Shown: positions 12,237-25,055 of the stretch, in pieces
Layout: the number at the start of each line of letters is the position of its first letter
Position numbering within the stretch: the stretch's first letter is position 1
From: Aristolochia californica
Taxonomy: Eukaryota; Streptophyta; Magnoliopsida; Piperales; Aristolochiaceae
NCBI GenBank assembly: GCA_029961685.1
Contig: JARWKL010000004.1
Coordinates: forward strand, 23,503,610 to 23,567,609
Reading direction: 5' to 3'
DNA: 64,000 nucleotides
The notes under the pieces: generated by a model
The model's database searches: none
What the model was told of the DNA's origin: nothing
Seen by the model: only the letters and a program-made list of their open reading frames with translations
Translations under genes and position numbers: made by a program

Positions 12237-14347
12237 TTTTCATGTTTAACAAGTTTCCAGCATGCATATCCATTTTTTAAAACATGTGTAGAAAAATCTC
12301 TTTCTCATAAAATTCTGAGCTATTAAGGTAAAGTAGTGGAATTTCCAAAACTTGGATTAAAAAACTTTTGTGTTCATTTGTGGTGTGTGAATAAATTATA
12401 TTTACTTACATTTGTTATCGCTTTAAATTCTTTCCATACATAAACTCTAAAATTTTCATTTTGTTATTATCTATTAGCCATTTATATCTTTTTTTGTTTA
12501 CGAGATGAATGGAAAGTGAAAACTCAAGTTCTGATTTAAGAAAAAAGTATACATCTAAAATGGAAATGCACAATACACAAATGTAGAGAGAGATATTCCA
12601 AAAAAGTGTCTGTAATTTTTAGGGATTTTAAACTCTTTTTAGTTTTTATATTTCAAGTATTGCAATCATCGGGAAAAAGGGGGAGGCAGAGAATTTTGAA
12701 CTGAGTGTTGACTCCCAATCTATAGGTCAATCCTTACAAAAAAATAGCCCGTTACGCAAGATAAATCATTTTAAAATCATCTATGATCGTTAGGTTAACA
12801 TTTTGTAAACGGGCGAAATAATGGTATGTTTTACTCGGGTAAATATCCCATCGCACGTTCACTTGGGAATTTAATGTTGTTCTCTTTAAAAGGTTCGGAT
12901 CCATAAGTCATTTGCATCTTTAACATATTTCAAGCATGCATATCCATTTTTTAAAACATGTGTAGAAAAATCTCTTTCTAATAAAATTTCGAGCTATTTG
13001 GATTTAACTAGTGGAATTTCCCAAAATTGGATAACAAAAATTTTGTGTTAATTTAAATTTTCTTCACTTACATTTGTTATTGCTTTAAATTCTTTCCATA
13101 CATAAACTCTAAAATTTTCATTTTGTTGTGATTTATATGCCTTTTATCTCTTTTTTTGTTTACGAGATGAAGGGAAAGTGAAAACTCAAGTTTTTATTAA
13201 AGAAAAAAGTATACATCTAAAATGGAAATGCACAATGCCCAAATGTTGAGAGAAATAATTCCGAAAAGTGTCTTTAATTTTTAGGGATTGTGAACTCTTT
13301 TTAGTTTTTATATATAAGGTTTTGAAAATGTCGGGAAAAGGCGAAGGTGGGGGATTTTTAACTGAGTATTGACTCCCAATCCATAAGTCATTCCTTAACA
13401 TAATATAGCCCGTTATGCATGATAAATCACTTTACAATCAACTATGATCGTTAGGTCAACTTTTTGAAAATGGGCAAAATAATCACTTGTTTGACTCAGA
13501 AAATTATCCAACCGCACGTTCACTTGGGATTTTAATGTTATTCTCATTAAAAGGTTTGGATCCATAGGTCATTTGCATCTTTAACATGTTTCAAGCATGC
13601 ATATCCATTTTTTAAAACATGTGTGGAAAAATCTCATTCTTATAAAATTCCAAGCTATAACGGTTGAACTAGTGGAATTTTCCTAAACTTGGATAACAAA
13701 ACTTTTGTGTACATTTGTGGTATGTGAATAAATTTTCTTTACTTTTACTTAAGTTTGTCATTTCTTTAAATTCATTCAACACATCAACTCTAAAATTTTC
13801 ATTTTGTTGTGATCTATTTGCCTTTTATCTCTTTTTTGTTTTACGATATAAAGGTAAACTGAAAAATCTAGTTTGATTTAAGAAAAAAGTATACATCTAA
13901 AATGGAAATGCACAATGCACAAATGTAGAGAGCGATAATTCCAAAAAGTGTCTATAATTTGTAGAGATTGTAATTTTTTTTATGTATCAGTTTATGCAAT
14001 CGTCAAGAAAAGGGGGTGGCAGGGGATTTTTAACTAAGTATTGACTCCCAATCCATATGTCATTCCTTAAAAAAAATGGACCTTTACGCATTATAATTTA
14101 CTTTACAATCATCTATGATCGTTAGGTCAGCTTTTGTAAATGGGAAAAATAATGGCTTGTTTGACTCAGGTAAATATCCGATCGCAAAGTCCCTTCGGAA
14201 TTTAATGTTATTCTGTTTAAAAGGTTTGGATCCAAAGGTCATTTGTATCTTTAACATGTTTCAAGAATGCATATCCATTTTTTAAAACATGTGTAGAAAA
14301 ATCTCTTTCTTATAACATTCCAAGCTATTAGAGTTGAACTAGTGGAA

Positions 14348-14368
14348 TTTAGGGTGTAGGGTTTAGGG
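14348..14368 (+). repeat. Interstitial telomere-type repeat (three TTTAGGG-like units), copy A
   Basis: The sequence reads TTTAGGG, TGTAGGG, TTTAGGG and is followed by TCGATCAA. It replaces the normal CCCAAACTTGGATAACAAAAC segment just after AACTAGTGGAAT in M22. TTTAGGG is the usual land-plant telomere unit. This is one of only two places in the window with consecutive telomeric units. The other is the partner position in block B, so the insertion predates the block duplication. Confidence 0.9.
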
Positions 14369-17300
14369 TCGATCAATTTTTGTGTTCATTTGTGGTGTGT
14401 CAATAAATTTTCGTTACTTACATTTTTATTGCTTTAAATTCTTTCCATACATAAACTCTAAAATTTTAATTTTGTTGAGATCTATTAGCCTTTTATCTCT
14501 TTTTTTGTTTACAAGATGATGGGCAAGAGAAAACTCAAGTTTTGATTTAAGAAAAAAGTATTTAGCTAAAATTAAAATGGAGAATGCGCAAATGAAGAGA
14601 GATAATTCAAAAAGTGTCCGTAATTTTTGGAGATTGTAAACTCTTCTTAGTTTTTATATATCAAGTTCTACAATGGTCAGGAAAATGGGGAGGCAGGGGA
14701 TTTTTAACTAAGTGTTGACTCCCAATCCATAAGTCATTCCTTACAAAAATATAGCCGATTACACATGATAAATCACTTTACAATCGTCTAAGATCGTTAT
14801 GTCAACTTTTTGTAAAAGGGCAAAATAATGGCTTGTTTGACTTCGGTAAATATCACACTACACGTTCAGTTCGGATTTTAATGTTATTCTCTTTAAAATG
14901 TTTGGATCCATAGGTCATTTGCATTTTTAACATGTTTCAAGCATGCATATCCATTTTTTAAAACATGCGTAGAAAAATTTCTTTCTTATAAAGTTCCGAG
15001 CTATTAGGGTTGAACTAGTGGAATTTCCCTAACTTGGATAAAAAAACTTTTGTTTTAATTGTTGGTGTGTGAATAAATTTTCTTTACATACATTATTTAT
15101 TGCTTTAAATTCTTTCTACACATAAACTCTAAATTTTTATTTTGTTGTGATCTATTTGCCTTTTATCTATTTTTTTGTTTATGAGATGAAGCGAAAGTGA
15201 AAGCACATGTTTTGATTTAAAAAAAAAGTATACATCAATGCACAGTGCACAAATGAAGAGAGAGATAATTCCAAAAAGTGTCTCTAATTTTTAGGGATTT
15301 TAAACTCCTTCTAGTTTTTATTTATCAGGTTCTAAAATCGTCGAGAAAAGGGTGAGGCTGGGGAATTTTAACTGAGTGTTGACTCCCAATCATTAAGTCA
15401 TTCCTTAAAATAATATACCCCATTACGCAAGATAAATCACTTTACAATATTCTATTATTGTTAGGACAATTTTTTTAAATGGGAAAAATACTGCCTTGTT
15501 TGACTTGGGTAAATATCCCACCACATGTTCACTTGGGAATTTAACGTTATTCACTTTAAAAGATTTGGATCCATAGGTCATTTACATCTTTAACATGTTT
15601 CAAGCATGCATATCCATTTTTCAAAACATGTGGAGAAAAGACTCCTTCTTATAATTTCGAGCTTTTAGGATTGAACTAGTGGAATTTCCCAAACTTGGAC
15701 AACAAAACTTATGTGTTCATTTTTGGTGTGTGAATAAATTTTCTTTACTTACATTTGTTATTGCTTTAAATTCTTTCCATACATAAACTCTAAAATTTTC
15801 ATTTTGTTGTGATCTATTTGCCTTTTATCTCTTTTTTTCATTTTTACAAGATGAAGGGAAAGTGAAAACTCAAGTTTTTATTTAGAAAAAAAGTATACAT
15901 CTAAAATGGAAATTAACAATGCACAAAAGTAGAGAGAGATAATTCCAAAAAGTGACTGTAATTTTTAGGGATTGCAATTTTTTTTTGTTTTTATATATTA
16001 GGTTCTATAATTTTTGGGAAAAGGGGTGGCGGGGGGATTTTTAACTGAGTGTGGAATCCCAATCCATAAGTCATTCCTTACAAAAATATAGCCCGTTACG
16101 CATGATAAATCACTTTACAATCATCTATGATCGTTAGTTCAGCTTTTTTTAAATGGGCAAAATAATGGCTTGTTTGACTAGGGTAAATATCCCGCCACAC
16201 GTTCACTTGGGAATTTAATGTTATTCTCTTTAAAAGGTTTGGAATCATAGTTAATTTGCATCTTTAACAAGTTTCAAGCATGGATATCCATTTTTTAAAA
16301 CATGCGTTGAAAATTCTCTTTCTAATAAAATTTCGAGCTATTAGGGTTGAACTAGTGGAATTTCCATAACTTGGTTAGCAAAACTTTTGTGTTCATTTGT
16401 GGTGTGTGAATAAATTTTCTTTACTAAAATTTGTTATTGCTTTAAATTCTTCCCATACATAAACTCTAAAATTGTCATTTTTTTGTGATCTATTTGCCTT
16501 TTGTTTACGAGATGATGGGAAAGTGAAAACTCAAGTTTTGATTTAAGAAAATAGTATCCATCTAAAATGGAAATGCACAATGCACAAATGTAGTGAGAGA
16601 TAATTCCAAAAAGTGTCTATAATTTTTAGGGATTGTAAAGTCTTTTTAGTTTTTATACATCTGGTTTTGCAATCGTCGAGAAAAGGGGGAGGCGGGGGAT
16701 TTTTAACTAAGTGTTGACTCCCAATACATAAGTCATTCCTTACAAAAATATTGCCCGTTACGCATGATAAATCACTTTACAATCATTTACGATCGTTTGG
16801 TCATCTTTTTGTAAATGGGAAAAATAAAGGCTTGTTTGACTAGGTAAATATCCCACCGGACCCTCACATGGGAATTTAAGTTATTCTCTTTAAAAGGTTT
16901 GGATCCATAGGACATTTGCATCTTTAACATCTTACAAGCATGCATATCAATTTTTTAAAACATGCGTATGTAAATCTATTTCTTATAAAATTCCGAGCTA
17001 TTTGGGGGTAGCTTGTGGAATTTTCAAAACTTGGACAACAAAACTTTTGTGTTTATTTGTGGTGTGTGAATAAATTATCTTTACTTACATTTTTTATTGC
17101 TTTAAATTCTTTCCATACATAAACTCTAAAATTTTAATTTTGTTGTGATCTATTTGCTTTTTCTTTTTTTTTTGTTTACGAGGTGAAGGGAAAACGAAAA
17201 CACAAGTTTTGATTTAAGGAAAACTTTTGCATCTAAAATGGAAGTGCACAATGCACAAATGTAGAGAGAGATAATTCAAAAAAATGTCTATAATTTTTAG

Positions 17301-19384
17301 GGATTTTAAATTCATTTTAGTTTTTAAATTTTAGGTTCTGCAATCGTCGGGAAAAGGGGGAGGTGGGAGATTTTTAACTGAGTGTTGACTCCCAATCCAT
17401 AAGTCATTCTTTAAAAAAATATAGCCCATCTTGCATGATAAATCACTTGACAATCATCTATGATCGTTAGGTCAGCTTTTTGTAAATGGGCAAAATAATG
17501 GCTTGTTTAACTCGGGTAAATATCTCACCACACGTTCACTTGGGAATTTAATGTTAATCTCTTTAAAAGGTTTGGATCCATAGGTCATTTGCATCTTTAA
17601 CATGTTCCAAGCATGTATATCCATTTTTTAAAACATGTGTAAAAAAATATCATTCTGATAAAATTCTGGGCTACTACGGTTGAACTAGTAGAATTTTCCA
17701 AACTTCGATAACAAAAATTTTGTGTTCATTTGTGGTGTGTGAATAAATTTTCTTTAGATACATTTTTGTTGCTTGATATTCTTTCCTAACTTAAACTATA
17801 AAATTTTCTTTTTGTTGTAACCTATTTGCCTTGTATCAATTTTTTTGGTTACGAGATGAAGGGAAAGTGAAAACTCAAGTTTTGATTTAAGAAAAAAATA
17901 AACATCTAAAATGGAAATGCATAATGCACAAATGTAGAGAGAGATAATTCGAAAAAGTGTCTGTAATTTTTTGGGATTGTAAACTTTTTTTAATTTTTAT
18001 ATATAAGGTTCTGCAATATGGGGAAAAGGGGAAGGTGGGGGACTTTTAACTCAGTGTTGACTTCCAATGCATAAGTCATTCCTTACAAAAATCTTGCCTG
18101 TTATGCGTGATAAATCACTTTACAATCATCTATAATCGTTAGGTTAGCTTTTTGTAAATGGGCAAAATAATGGCTTGTGTGACTCGGGTAAATATCCCAC
18201 CGCACGTTCACTTGGGAATTTAATATTATTCTCTTTAAAAGGTTTGGATAAATAGGTTATTTGAATCTTTAACACATTCCAAGCATGCATATCCATTTTT
18301 TAAAACATGCGTAAAAAAATCTCTTTCTTATAAAATTCTGAGCTATCAGGGTGGAACTAGTGGAATTTCCCAAACTTGGATAACAACCATTGTGTTCCTT
18401 TGTGGTGTGTGAATAAATTTTCTTTACTTACCTTTGTTATTGCTTTAAATTCTTTCCATAGATAAACTCTAAAATTTTCATTTTGTTGTGATCTATTTGC
18501 CTTTTATCTCTTTTTTTGTTTACGAGATGAAGAGAAAGTGAAAACTCAAGTTTTGATTTGAAAAAAAATTTTACAGCTAAAATGGAAATGCACAATGAAA
18601 AAAATTTAGAGAGAGATAATTCAAAAAAGTGTCTATAATTTTTAGGGATTGTATACTCTTTTTAGTTTTTATATATCAGGTTCTGTAATCGTCGTGAAAA
18701 GGGGGAGGCGGAGATTTTTAACTCAGTTTTGACTCCCAATCCATATGTCATTCCTTAGAAAAATATAGCCCATTACGCATGATAAATCACTTTACAATCA
18801 TCTAATATCGTTAGGTTAGCTTTTTGTAAATGGGATAAATAATGGCTTGTTCGACTCGGGTAAATATCCCACTGCACGTTCACTTGGGAATTTATTTTTA
18901 TTCTCTTAAAGGTTTGGATCCATAGGTTATTTTCATATTTAACATGTTTCAAGCATGCATATCCATTTTTTAAAACTAACGTAGAAAAATCTCTTTCTTA
19001 TAAAATTCCAAGCTATTAGAGTTGAACTAGTGGAATTTCCCAAACTTGGATAACGAAACTTTGGAGTTCATTTGTGGTGTGTGAATAAATTTTCTTTACT
19101 TACATTTGTTATTGCTTTAAATTCTTTCCATACATAACTCTAAAATTTTCATTTTGTTGTGATCTATTTGCCTTTTATCTCCTTTTTTGGTTTCGAGATG
19201 AAGGGAAAGTGAAAACTCAAGTTTTGATTTAAGAAAAAGGTATACATCTTAAATGGAAATGCACGTTGCAGAAATGTAGAGAGATATAATTCCAAAATTT
19301 TTTTGTAAATTTTAGGGATTGTAAACTCTTTTTAGTTTTTATATATCAGGTTCTGCAATCGCCAGGAAATGAGGGAGGCGGGTG

Positions 19385-20525
19385 ATTTTAAACTGAGTGT
19401 TGACTCCCAATCCATAAGTCATTCCTTAAAAAAATATAGTTGTTACACATGATAAATCACCTACAATCATCTATGATCATTAGGTCATCTTTTTGAAAAT
19501 GGGTAAAATAATGGCTTGTTTAACTCGGGTAAATATCCCACTTCACGTTCACTTGGGAATCTAATGTTATTCTCTTTAAAAGGTTTGGATCCATAGGTCA
19601 TTTGCATCATTAACATGTTTCAAGCATCCATATCCATTTTTTAAAACATGTATAGAAAAATCTCTTTCTTATAAAATTCCGAGCTATTAGGGCTGAACTA
19701 GTGAAATTTCCCAAACTTGGATAACAAAACTTTTGTGTTCATATGTGGTGTGTCGATAAATTTTCTTTACTTACATTTGTTATTGCTTTAAATTCTTTCC
19801 ATACATAAACTGAAAATTTTTCATTTGGTTGTTATCTTTTTGCCTTTTATCTCTTTTTTTTGTTTACGAGATGAAGGGAAAGCGAAAACTCAATCCTAAA
19901 AAAAATATAGCCCGTTACGCATGATAAATCACTTTACAATAATCTATGATCGTTAGGTCAACTTTTTCTAAATGGGCAAAATAATGGCTTGTTCGACTCG
20001 GGTAAATATCCCACCGCTCGTTCACTTAGGAATTTAATGTGATTCTCTTTAAAAGGTTTGGATCCATAAGTCATTTTCATCTTTAATATGTTTCAAACAT
20101 GCATATCCATTTTTTTAAACTTGTGTAGAAAAATCTCTATCTTATAAAATTCCGAGCTATTAGGGTTGAACTAGTGAAGTTTCCCAAACTTGGATAAAAA
20201 CACTTATGTGTTAATTTTTCGTGTGAATAAATTTTGTTTACATACATTAGTTATTGCTTTAAATTCTTTCCACACATAAACTCTAAATTTTCATTTATTT
20301 GTGATCTATTTGCCTTTTATCTCTTTTTTTGTTTACTTGATGAAGTGAAAGTGAAAGCACATGTTTTGATTTGAGAAAAAGTACAGATCTAAAATGGAAA
20401 TGCACAATGAACAAATGTAGAGAGAGATATTTCCAAAAATTGTTTGTAATTTTTGGGGATTGTAAATTCTTTTTAGTTTTTATATATAAGGTTCTGCAAT
20501 CATGCAGAAAAGGGGGAGGCAGGGG
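19385..20525 (+). repeat. Fused monomer pair M30/M31 with an internal deletion of about 200 bp
   Basis: Two monomers occupy 1141 bp instead of about 1340. Near 19891 the sequence runs from GCGAAAACTCAATCC directly to AAAAAATATAGCCCGTT. The end of M30, the G-rich box and the start of M31 are missing. The same fusion is at 51124-52267 in copy B, so it is older than the duplication. Confidence 0.88.
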
Positions 20526-21072
20526 ATTTTTAACTCAGTGTTGACTTCCAAAGCATAAGTCATTCCTTAAAAAAATATAGCCAGTTACGCATGATAAATC
20601 ACTTTACAATCATCTATGATCGTTAGGTCAGCTTTTCAAAAATGGGCAAAATAATGGCTGTTTTGACTCGGGTAAATATCCCACCGCACGTTCACTTGGG
20701 AATTTAATGTTATTTTCTTTAAAAGGTTTGGATCCATAGGTCATACGCATCTTTCACATGTTCCAAGCATCCATATCCATTTTTTAAAACAAGTGTGAAT
20801 AAATTTTCTTTTCTTAAATTTGTGAATGCATTAAATTCTATCCATACATAAACTCTAAAATTTTCATTTTGTTGTGATCTATTTACGTTTTATATCTTTT
20901 TTTGTGTACGAGATGAAGGGAAAGTGAAAACTCAAGTTTTGATTTAGGAGAAAAGTATAGATCTAAAATGGAAAGGCACAATGCAAAAATTTGGAGAGAG
21001 ATAATTCCAAAAAGTGTCTGTAATTTTAGCGATTGTAAACTCTTTTAAGTTTCGGGAAAAGAGGGAGGGGGG
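20526..21072 (+). repeat. Truncated monomer M32 (547 bp)
   Basis: At 20791-20797 AAAACAAGTGT joins GTGAATAAATTTTC, removing the segment with CTCTTTCTTATAAAATTCC, AGGGTTGAACTAGTGG and TTTGTGTTCATTTGTGG. Block B has the same junction at 52532-52539. Copy A also lacks about 25 bp near 21051, where CTCTTTTAAGTTT runs into CGGGAAAAGAGGG; copy B keeps it. Confidence 0.85.
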
Positions 21073-21957
21073 ATTATTAACTGAGTGTTGACTCCCAATT
21101 CATAAGTCATTCCTAACGAAAATATAGCCCATTACACATGATAAATCACTTTTCAATCATCTGTGATGGTTAGGTCAGCTTTTCTAAATGGGGAAAATAA
21201 TGGCTTGTTTGACTCGAGTAAATATCCCACCGCACGTTCACTTGGGAATTTAATCTTATTCTCTTTAAAAGGTTTGGATCCTTGGGTCATTTCCTTCTTT
21301 AACATGTATCAAGCATGAATATCCATTTTTTAAAACGTGCATAGAAAAATCGCTTTCTTATAAAAATCCGAGCTATTAGGGTTGAACAAGTGGAATTTTC
21401 CAAACTTAGATAACAACACTTTTGTGTTCATTTGTGGTGTGTGAATACATTTTTTTTCTTACATTTTTTATTTCTTTATATTCTTTCCATACATAAACTC
21501 TAAAACTTTCATTTTGTTGTGATCTATTTGCCTTTTATCTCTTTTTTTGTTTACGAGATGAAGGGAAAGTGAAAACTCAAGTTTTGATTTATGAAAAAAG
21601 TATACATCTAAAATGGAAATGCACAATGCACAAATGTAGAGAGTAATAATTCCAAAATGTGTCTGTAATTTTAAGGGATATTAAACTCTTTTTAGTTTTT
21701 ATATATCTTGTTCTACAATCGTTGAGAAAAAGGGGTGAGGCAGGGGATTTTTAACTGAGTATTGACTCCCAATCCATAAGTCATTCCTTACAAAAATATA
21801 GCCCATTACGGATGATAAATCACTTTACAATCATTTAAGATCGTTAGGTCAGCTTTTTGTAAATGGGTAAAACAATGGCTTGTTTGATTCAGGTAAATAT
21901 CCCACCTCACGTTCACTTGGGAATTTATGTTCTTCTCTTTAAAAGGTATGGATCCAT

Positions 21958-22065
21958 AGGACAATTGCATTTTAACATGTTACAAGCATGCATGTCCTTT
22001 TTTTAAAACATGCGTAGGACATTTGCATCTTTAACATGTTACAAACATGTATATCCTTATTTTCT
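21958..22065 (+). repeat. Local duplication plus deletion inside M34
   Basis: AGGACAATTGCATTTTAACA at 21958-21977 and the dyad after it recur as AGGACATTTGCATCTTTAAC from 22016, each followed by a CATGTTACAA dyad. The second copy then jumps from ATATCCTTATTTT to CTTACATTTG, omitting about 120 bp that normally include AGGGTTGAACTAGTGG. The net effect is a 604-bp monomer. Confidence 0.78.
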
Positions 22066-22242
22066 TACATTTGTTATTGCTTTAAATTCTTTCCATACAT
22101 AAACTCTAAAATTTTCATTTTGTTGTGATCTATTTGCCTTTTATCTCTTTTTTTTTTTAAGAGATGAAGGGAAAGTGAAAACTCAAGTTTTTATTTAAGA
22201 AAAAAGTATACATAAAAAATGGAAATGCACAATGCACAAATG

Positions 22243-22408
22243 TAGAGAGATATAATTCCAAAAAGTGTCTGTAATTTATAGGGATTGTAAACTCCTTTTA
22301 GTTTTTATATATCAGGTTCTGCAATCGTCGGGAAAAGGGGGAGGTGGGGGATTTTTAACTGAGTGTTGACTCTCAATCCATAAGTCATTCCGTACAAAAA
22401 TATAGCCC
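22243..22408 (+). repeat. 166-bp patch identical to 24890-25055, copy 1
   Basis: This patch spans the end of M34 and the start of M35. It is identical base for base to 24890-25055, including the rare variants GTAATTTATAGGG, AAACTCCTTTTAG, TTGACTCTCAATCC and GTCATTCCGTAC. Immediately outside, mismatches resume. A conversion tract or a recent four-monomer exchange would explain it. Confidence 0.85.
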
Positions 22409-22599
22409 ATTACGCATGATAAATCACTTTACAATCATCTATGATCGTTAGGTCAGCTTTTTCTAAATGAGCAAAATAAAGGCTTGTTCGACTCGGGTAA
22501 ATATACCACCACATGTTCACTTGGGAATTTAATGTTATTCTCTTTAAAAGGTATGGATCCATATGTCATTTGTATCTTTAACATGTTTCAAGCATGCAT

Positions 22600-22612
22600 A
22601 TCCATCTTATAA
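22600..22612 (+). other. Deletion junction of about 34 bp in M35
   Basis: GCATATCCAT joins CTTATAAAATTCC directly. The TTTTTTAAAACATGTGTAG segment and the following ATCTCTTT are missing, so this monomer has lost the right arm of the dyad. Confidence 0.8.
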
Positions 22613-24889
22613 AATTCCTAGCAATTAGGGTTGAACTAGTGGAATTTCCCTAACTTTGATAACAACACTTTTGTGTTCTTTTGAGGTGTGTGAATAAATT
22701 TTGTTTACTTACATTTATGTTTGATGTAAATTCTTTGCAAACATTAAACTCTTAAATTTTCATTTTGTTGTAATCTATTTGCTTGTTACCTTTTTTTTGT
22801 TTATGAGATGATGGGAAAGTGAAAAATCAGGTTTATATTTAATAAAAAAAAGTATAGATCTAAAATGGAAATGCACAATGCACAAATTTAGAGAGTGATA
22901 ATTCCAAAAAGTGTTTGTAATTTTTTGGGATTGTGAACTCTTTTCAGTTTTTATATATCAGGTTCTGTAATCGTCGGGAAAAGGGGGAGGCTTTGGATTT
23001 TTAACTGAGTGTTTATTCTAAATCCATAAGTCTGTCCTTACAAGGATATAGCCCATTACGCATGAAAATCACGTTACAATCATCTATGATCGCTAGCTTA
23101 GCCTTTTGTAAATGAGTGAAATATTGGCTTGTTTGACTCAGGTCAATATCCCACAGCAAGTTCACTTGGGAATTTAATGTTATTCTCTTTAAAAGGTTTG
23201 GATCCATAGGTCATTTGAATATTTAACTTTTTTCAAGCATGCATATCCATTTTTTAAAACATGTGTAGAAAAATCTCTTTCTTATAAAATTCCAAGCTAT
23301 TAGGGTTGAACTGGTGGAATTTTCCCAAACTTAGATAACAAAACTTTTGTGTACATTTTTGGTGTGTGAATAAATTTTCTTTACTTACATTTGTTATTTC
23401 TTTAAATTATTTCCATACATAAACTCTAAAATTGTCATTTTGTTGTGATCTATTTGCCTTTTATCTCTTTTTTTGTTTACGAGATGAAGGGAAAGTGAAA
23501 ACTCAAGTTTTGATTAAAGAAAAAAGTATACATGTAAAATTGAAATGAAAAATGGAAAAATGTGGAGAGAGATAATTCCAAAAAGTGTCTATAATTTTTA
23601 GGGATTGTAAACTCTTTTTAGTTTTTATATATCAGGTTCTGCGATTGTCGAGAAAAGGGGGAGGGAAGGGATTTTTAACTGAGTGTTGACTCCCAATCCA
23701 TAAGTCATTCCTTTCAAAAATATTGCCAGTTACACATGATAAATCACATCACAATCATCTATGATCGTAAGGTCAGCTTTTAGTAAATGGACAAAATAAT
23801 GGCTTGTTAGACTCGGGTAAAAATCCTACCGAACGTTCACTTAGGAATTCAATGTTATTCTCTTTAAAAGGTTTGGATCCATAGGTCATTTGCCTCTTTA
23901 ACATGCAAGCATGCATATCCCTATTTTAAAACTTTTGTAGAAAAATCTCTTTCTTATAAAATTCTGAGCTATTAGGGTTGAACTAGTGGCATAACTTGGA
24001 TAAAAAAACTTTTGTGTTCATTTAAATTTTCTTTACTTACATTTGTTATTGCTTTAAATTCGTTCCATATATAAACTCTAAAATTTTCATTTCATTGTGA
24101 TCTATTTTCCTTTTATCTCTCTTTTTGTTCTACGAGATGAAGCGAAAGTGAAAACTCAAGTTTCTATTTAAGAAAAAAGTATACATCTTAAATGGAAATT
24201 CACAATGAAAAAATGTAGAGAGAAATAATTCCAAAAAGTGTATGTAATTTTTAGGGATTGTAAACTCTTTTTAGTTTTTATATATCAGGTTTTGAACTCG
24301 TCAGGAAAAGGGGGAGGTGGGGGATTTTTTACTGAATGTTGACTCCCATTCCATAAGTTATTCCTTACAAAAATATAGCCCGTTATGCATGATAAATCAT
24401 TTTACAATCATCTATGATCGTTAGTTCAGCTTTTTGTAAATGGGCAAAATAATCGCTTGTTTGACTCGAATAAATATCCAACTGCACGTTCACTTGGGAA
24501 TTAAATGTTATTCTCTTTAAAAGGTTTGGATCCATAAGTCATTTGCATCTTTAACATGTTTCAAGAATGCATATCCATTTTTTAAAACTTGTGTAGAAAA
24601 ATCTCTTTCTTATAAAATTCTGAGCTATAAGGGTTGAACTAGTGGAATTTTCCCAAACTTAGATAACAAAACTTTTGTGTAAATTTGTGGTGTACAAATA
24701 AATTTTCTTTACTTACATTTTTTATTTCTTTAAATTCTTTCCACACATAAACTCTAAAATTTTCATTTGTTGTGATCTATTTGCCTTTCATCTCTTTTTT
24801 TGTTTACGATATGAAGGGAAACTGAAAACTCAAGTTTTGATTTAAGAAAAAAGTATAAATCTAAAATGAAAATGCACAATGCACAAATA

Positions 24890-25055
24890 TAGAGAGATAT
24901 AATTCCAAAAAGTGTCTGTAATTTATAGGGATTGTAAACTCCTTTTAGTTTTTATATATCAGGTTCTGCAATCGTCGGGAAAAGGGGGAGGTGGGGGATT
25001 TTTAACTGAGTGTTGACTCTCAATCCATAAGTCATTCCGTACAAAAATATAGCCC
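24890..25055 (+). repeat. 166-bp patch identical to 22243-22408, copy 2
   Basis: This copy spans the M38/M39 junction, exactly 2647 bp (four monomers) after copy 1. The first mismatch on the left is AAATAT against AAATGT, and on the right AGCCCG against AGCCCA. Confidence 0.85.

Larger units (their letters stand above)
11604..21307 (+). repeat. Duplicated higher-order block, copy A (right part of M18 to left part of M33)
   Basis: This stretch of about 9.7 kb matches 43302-53074 monomer for monomer. Starts are 12067, 12692, 13354, 14026, 14700, 15364, 16037, 16699, 17370, 18042, 18714, 19385 (fused pair), 20526 and 21073. Nearly every partner lies 31739-31756 bp downstream; the value is about 31698 only at the left edge and 31767 for the last pair. 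A hand count over about 400 bp from 18042 against 49782 gives roughly 4% difference. Shared private features include a telomeric-repeat insertion, loss of the ATCTCTTTTTT stretch before GTTTACGAG near 16501, the variant GGATAAATAGG in place of the BamHI site near 18245, the fused monomer pair around 19891 and the deletion at 20791. Copy A alone has two 46-bp deletions (11604 and about 12229) and a short deletion near 21051. Confidence 0.93.

Noticed and set aside
22243..22408. A CRISPR-like array
   Set aside because: Repeats are hundreds of bases long, contiguous and divergent, with no short conserved repeat and unique-spacer pattern and no cas genes.
24946..24963. TATA-like TTTTTATATATCAGG and AATAAA (in GTGTGAATAAATTTTC) as promoter and polyadenylation signals
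   Set aside because: Both occur in nearly every monomer, but such strings are expected in DNA this rich in A and T. There is no transcript evidence and no gene between them. Satellite transcription remains possible but is not supported here.
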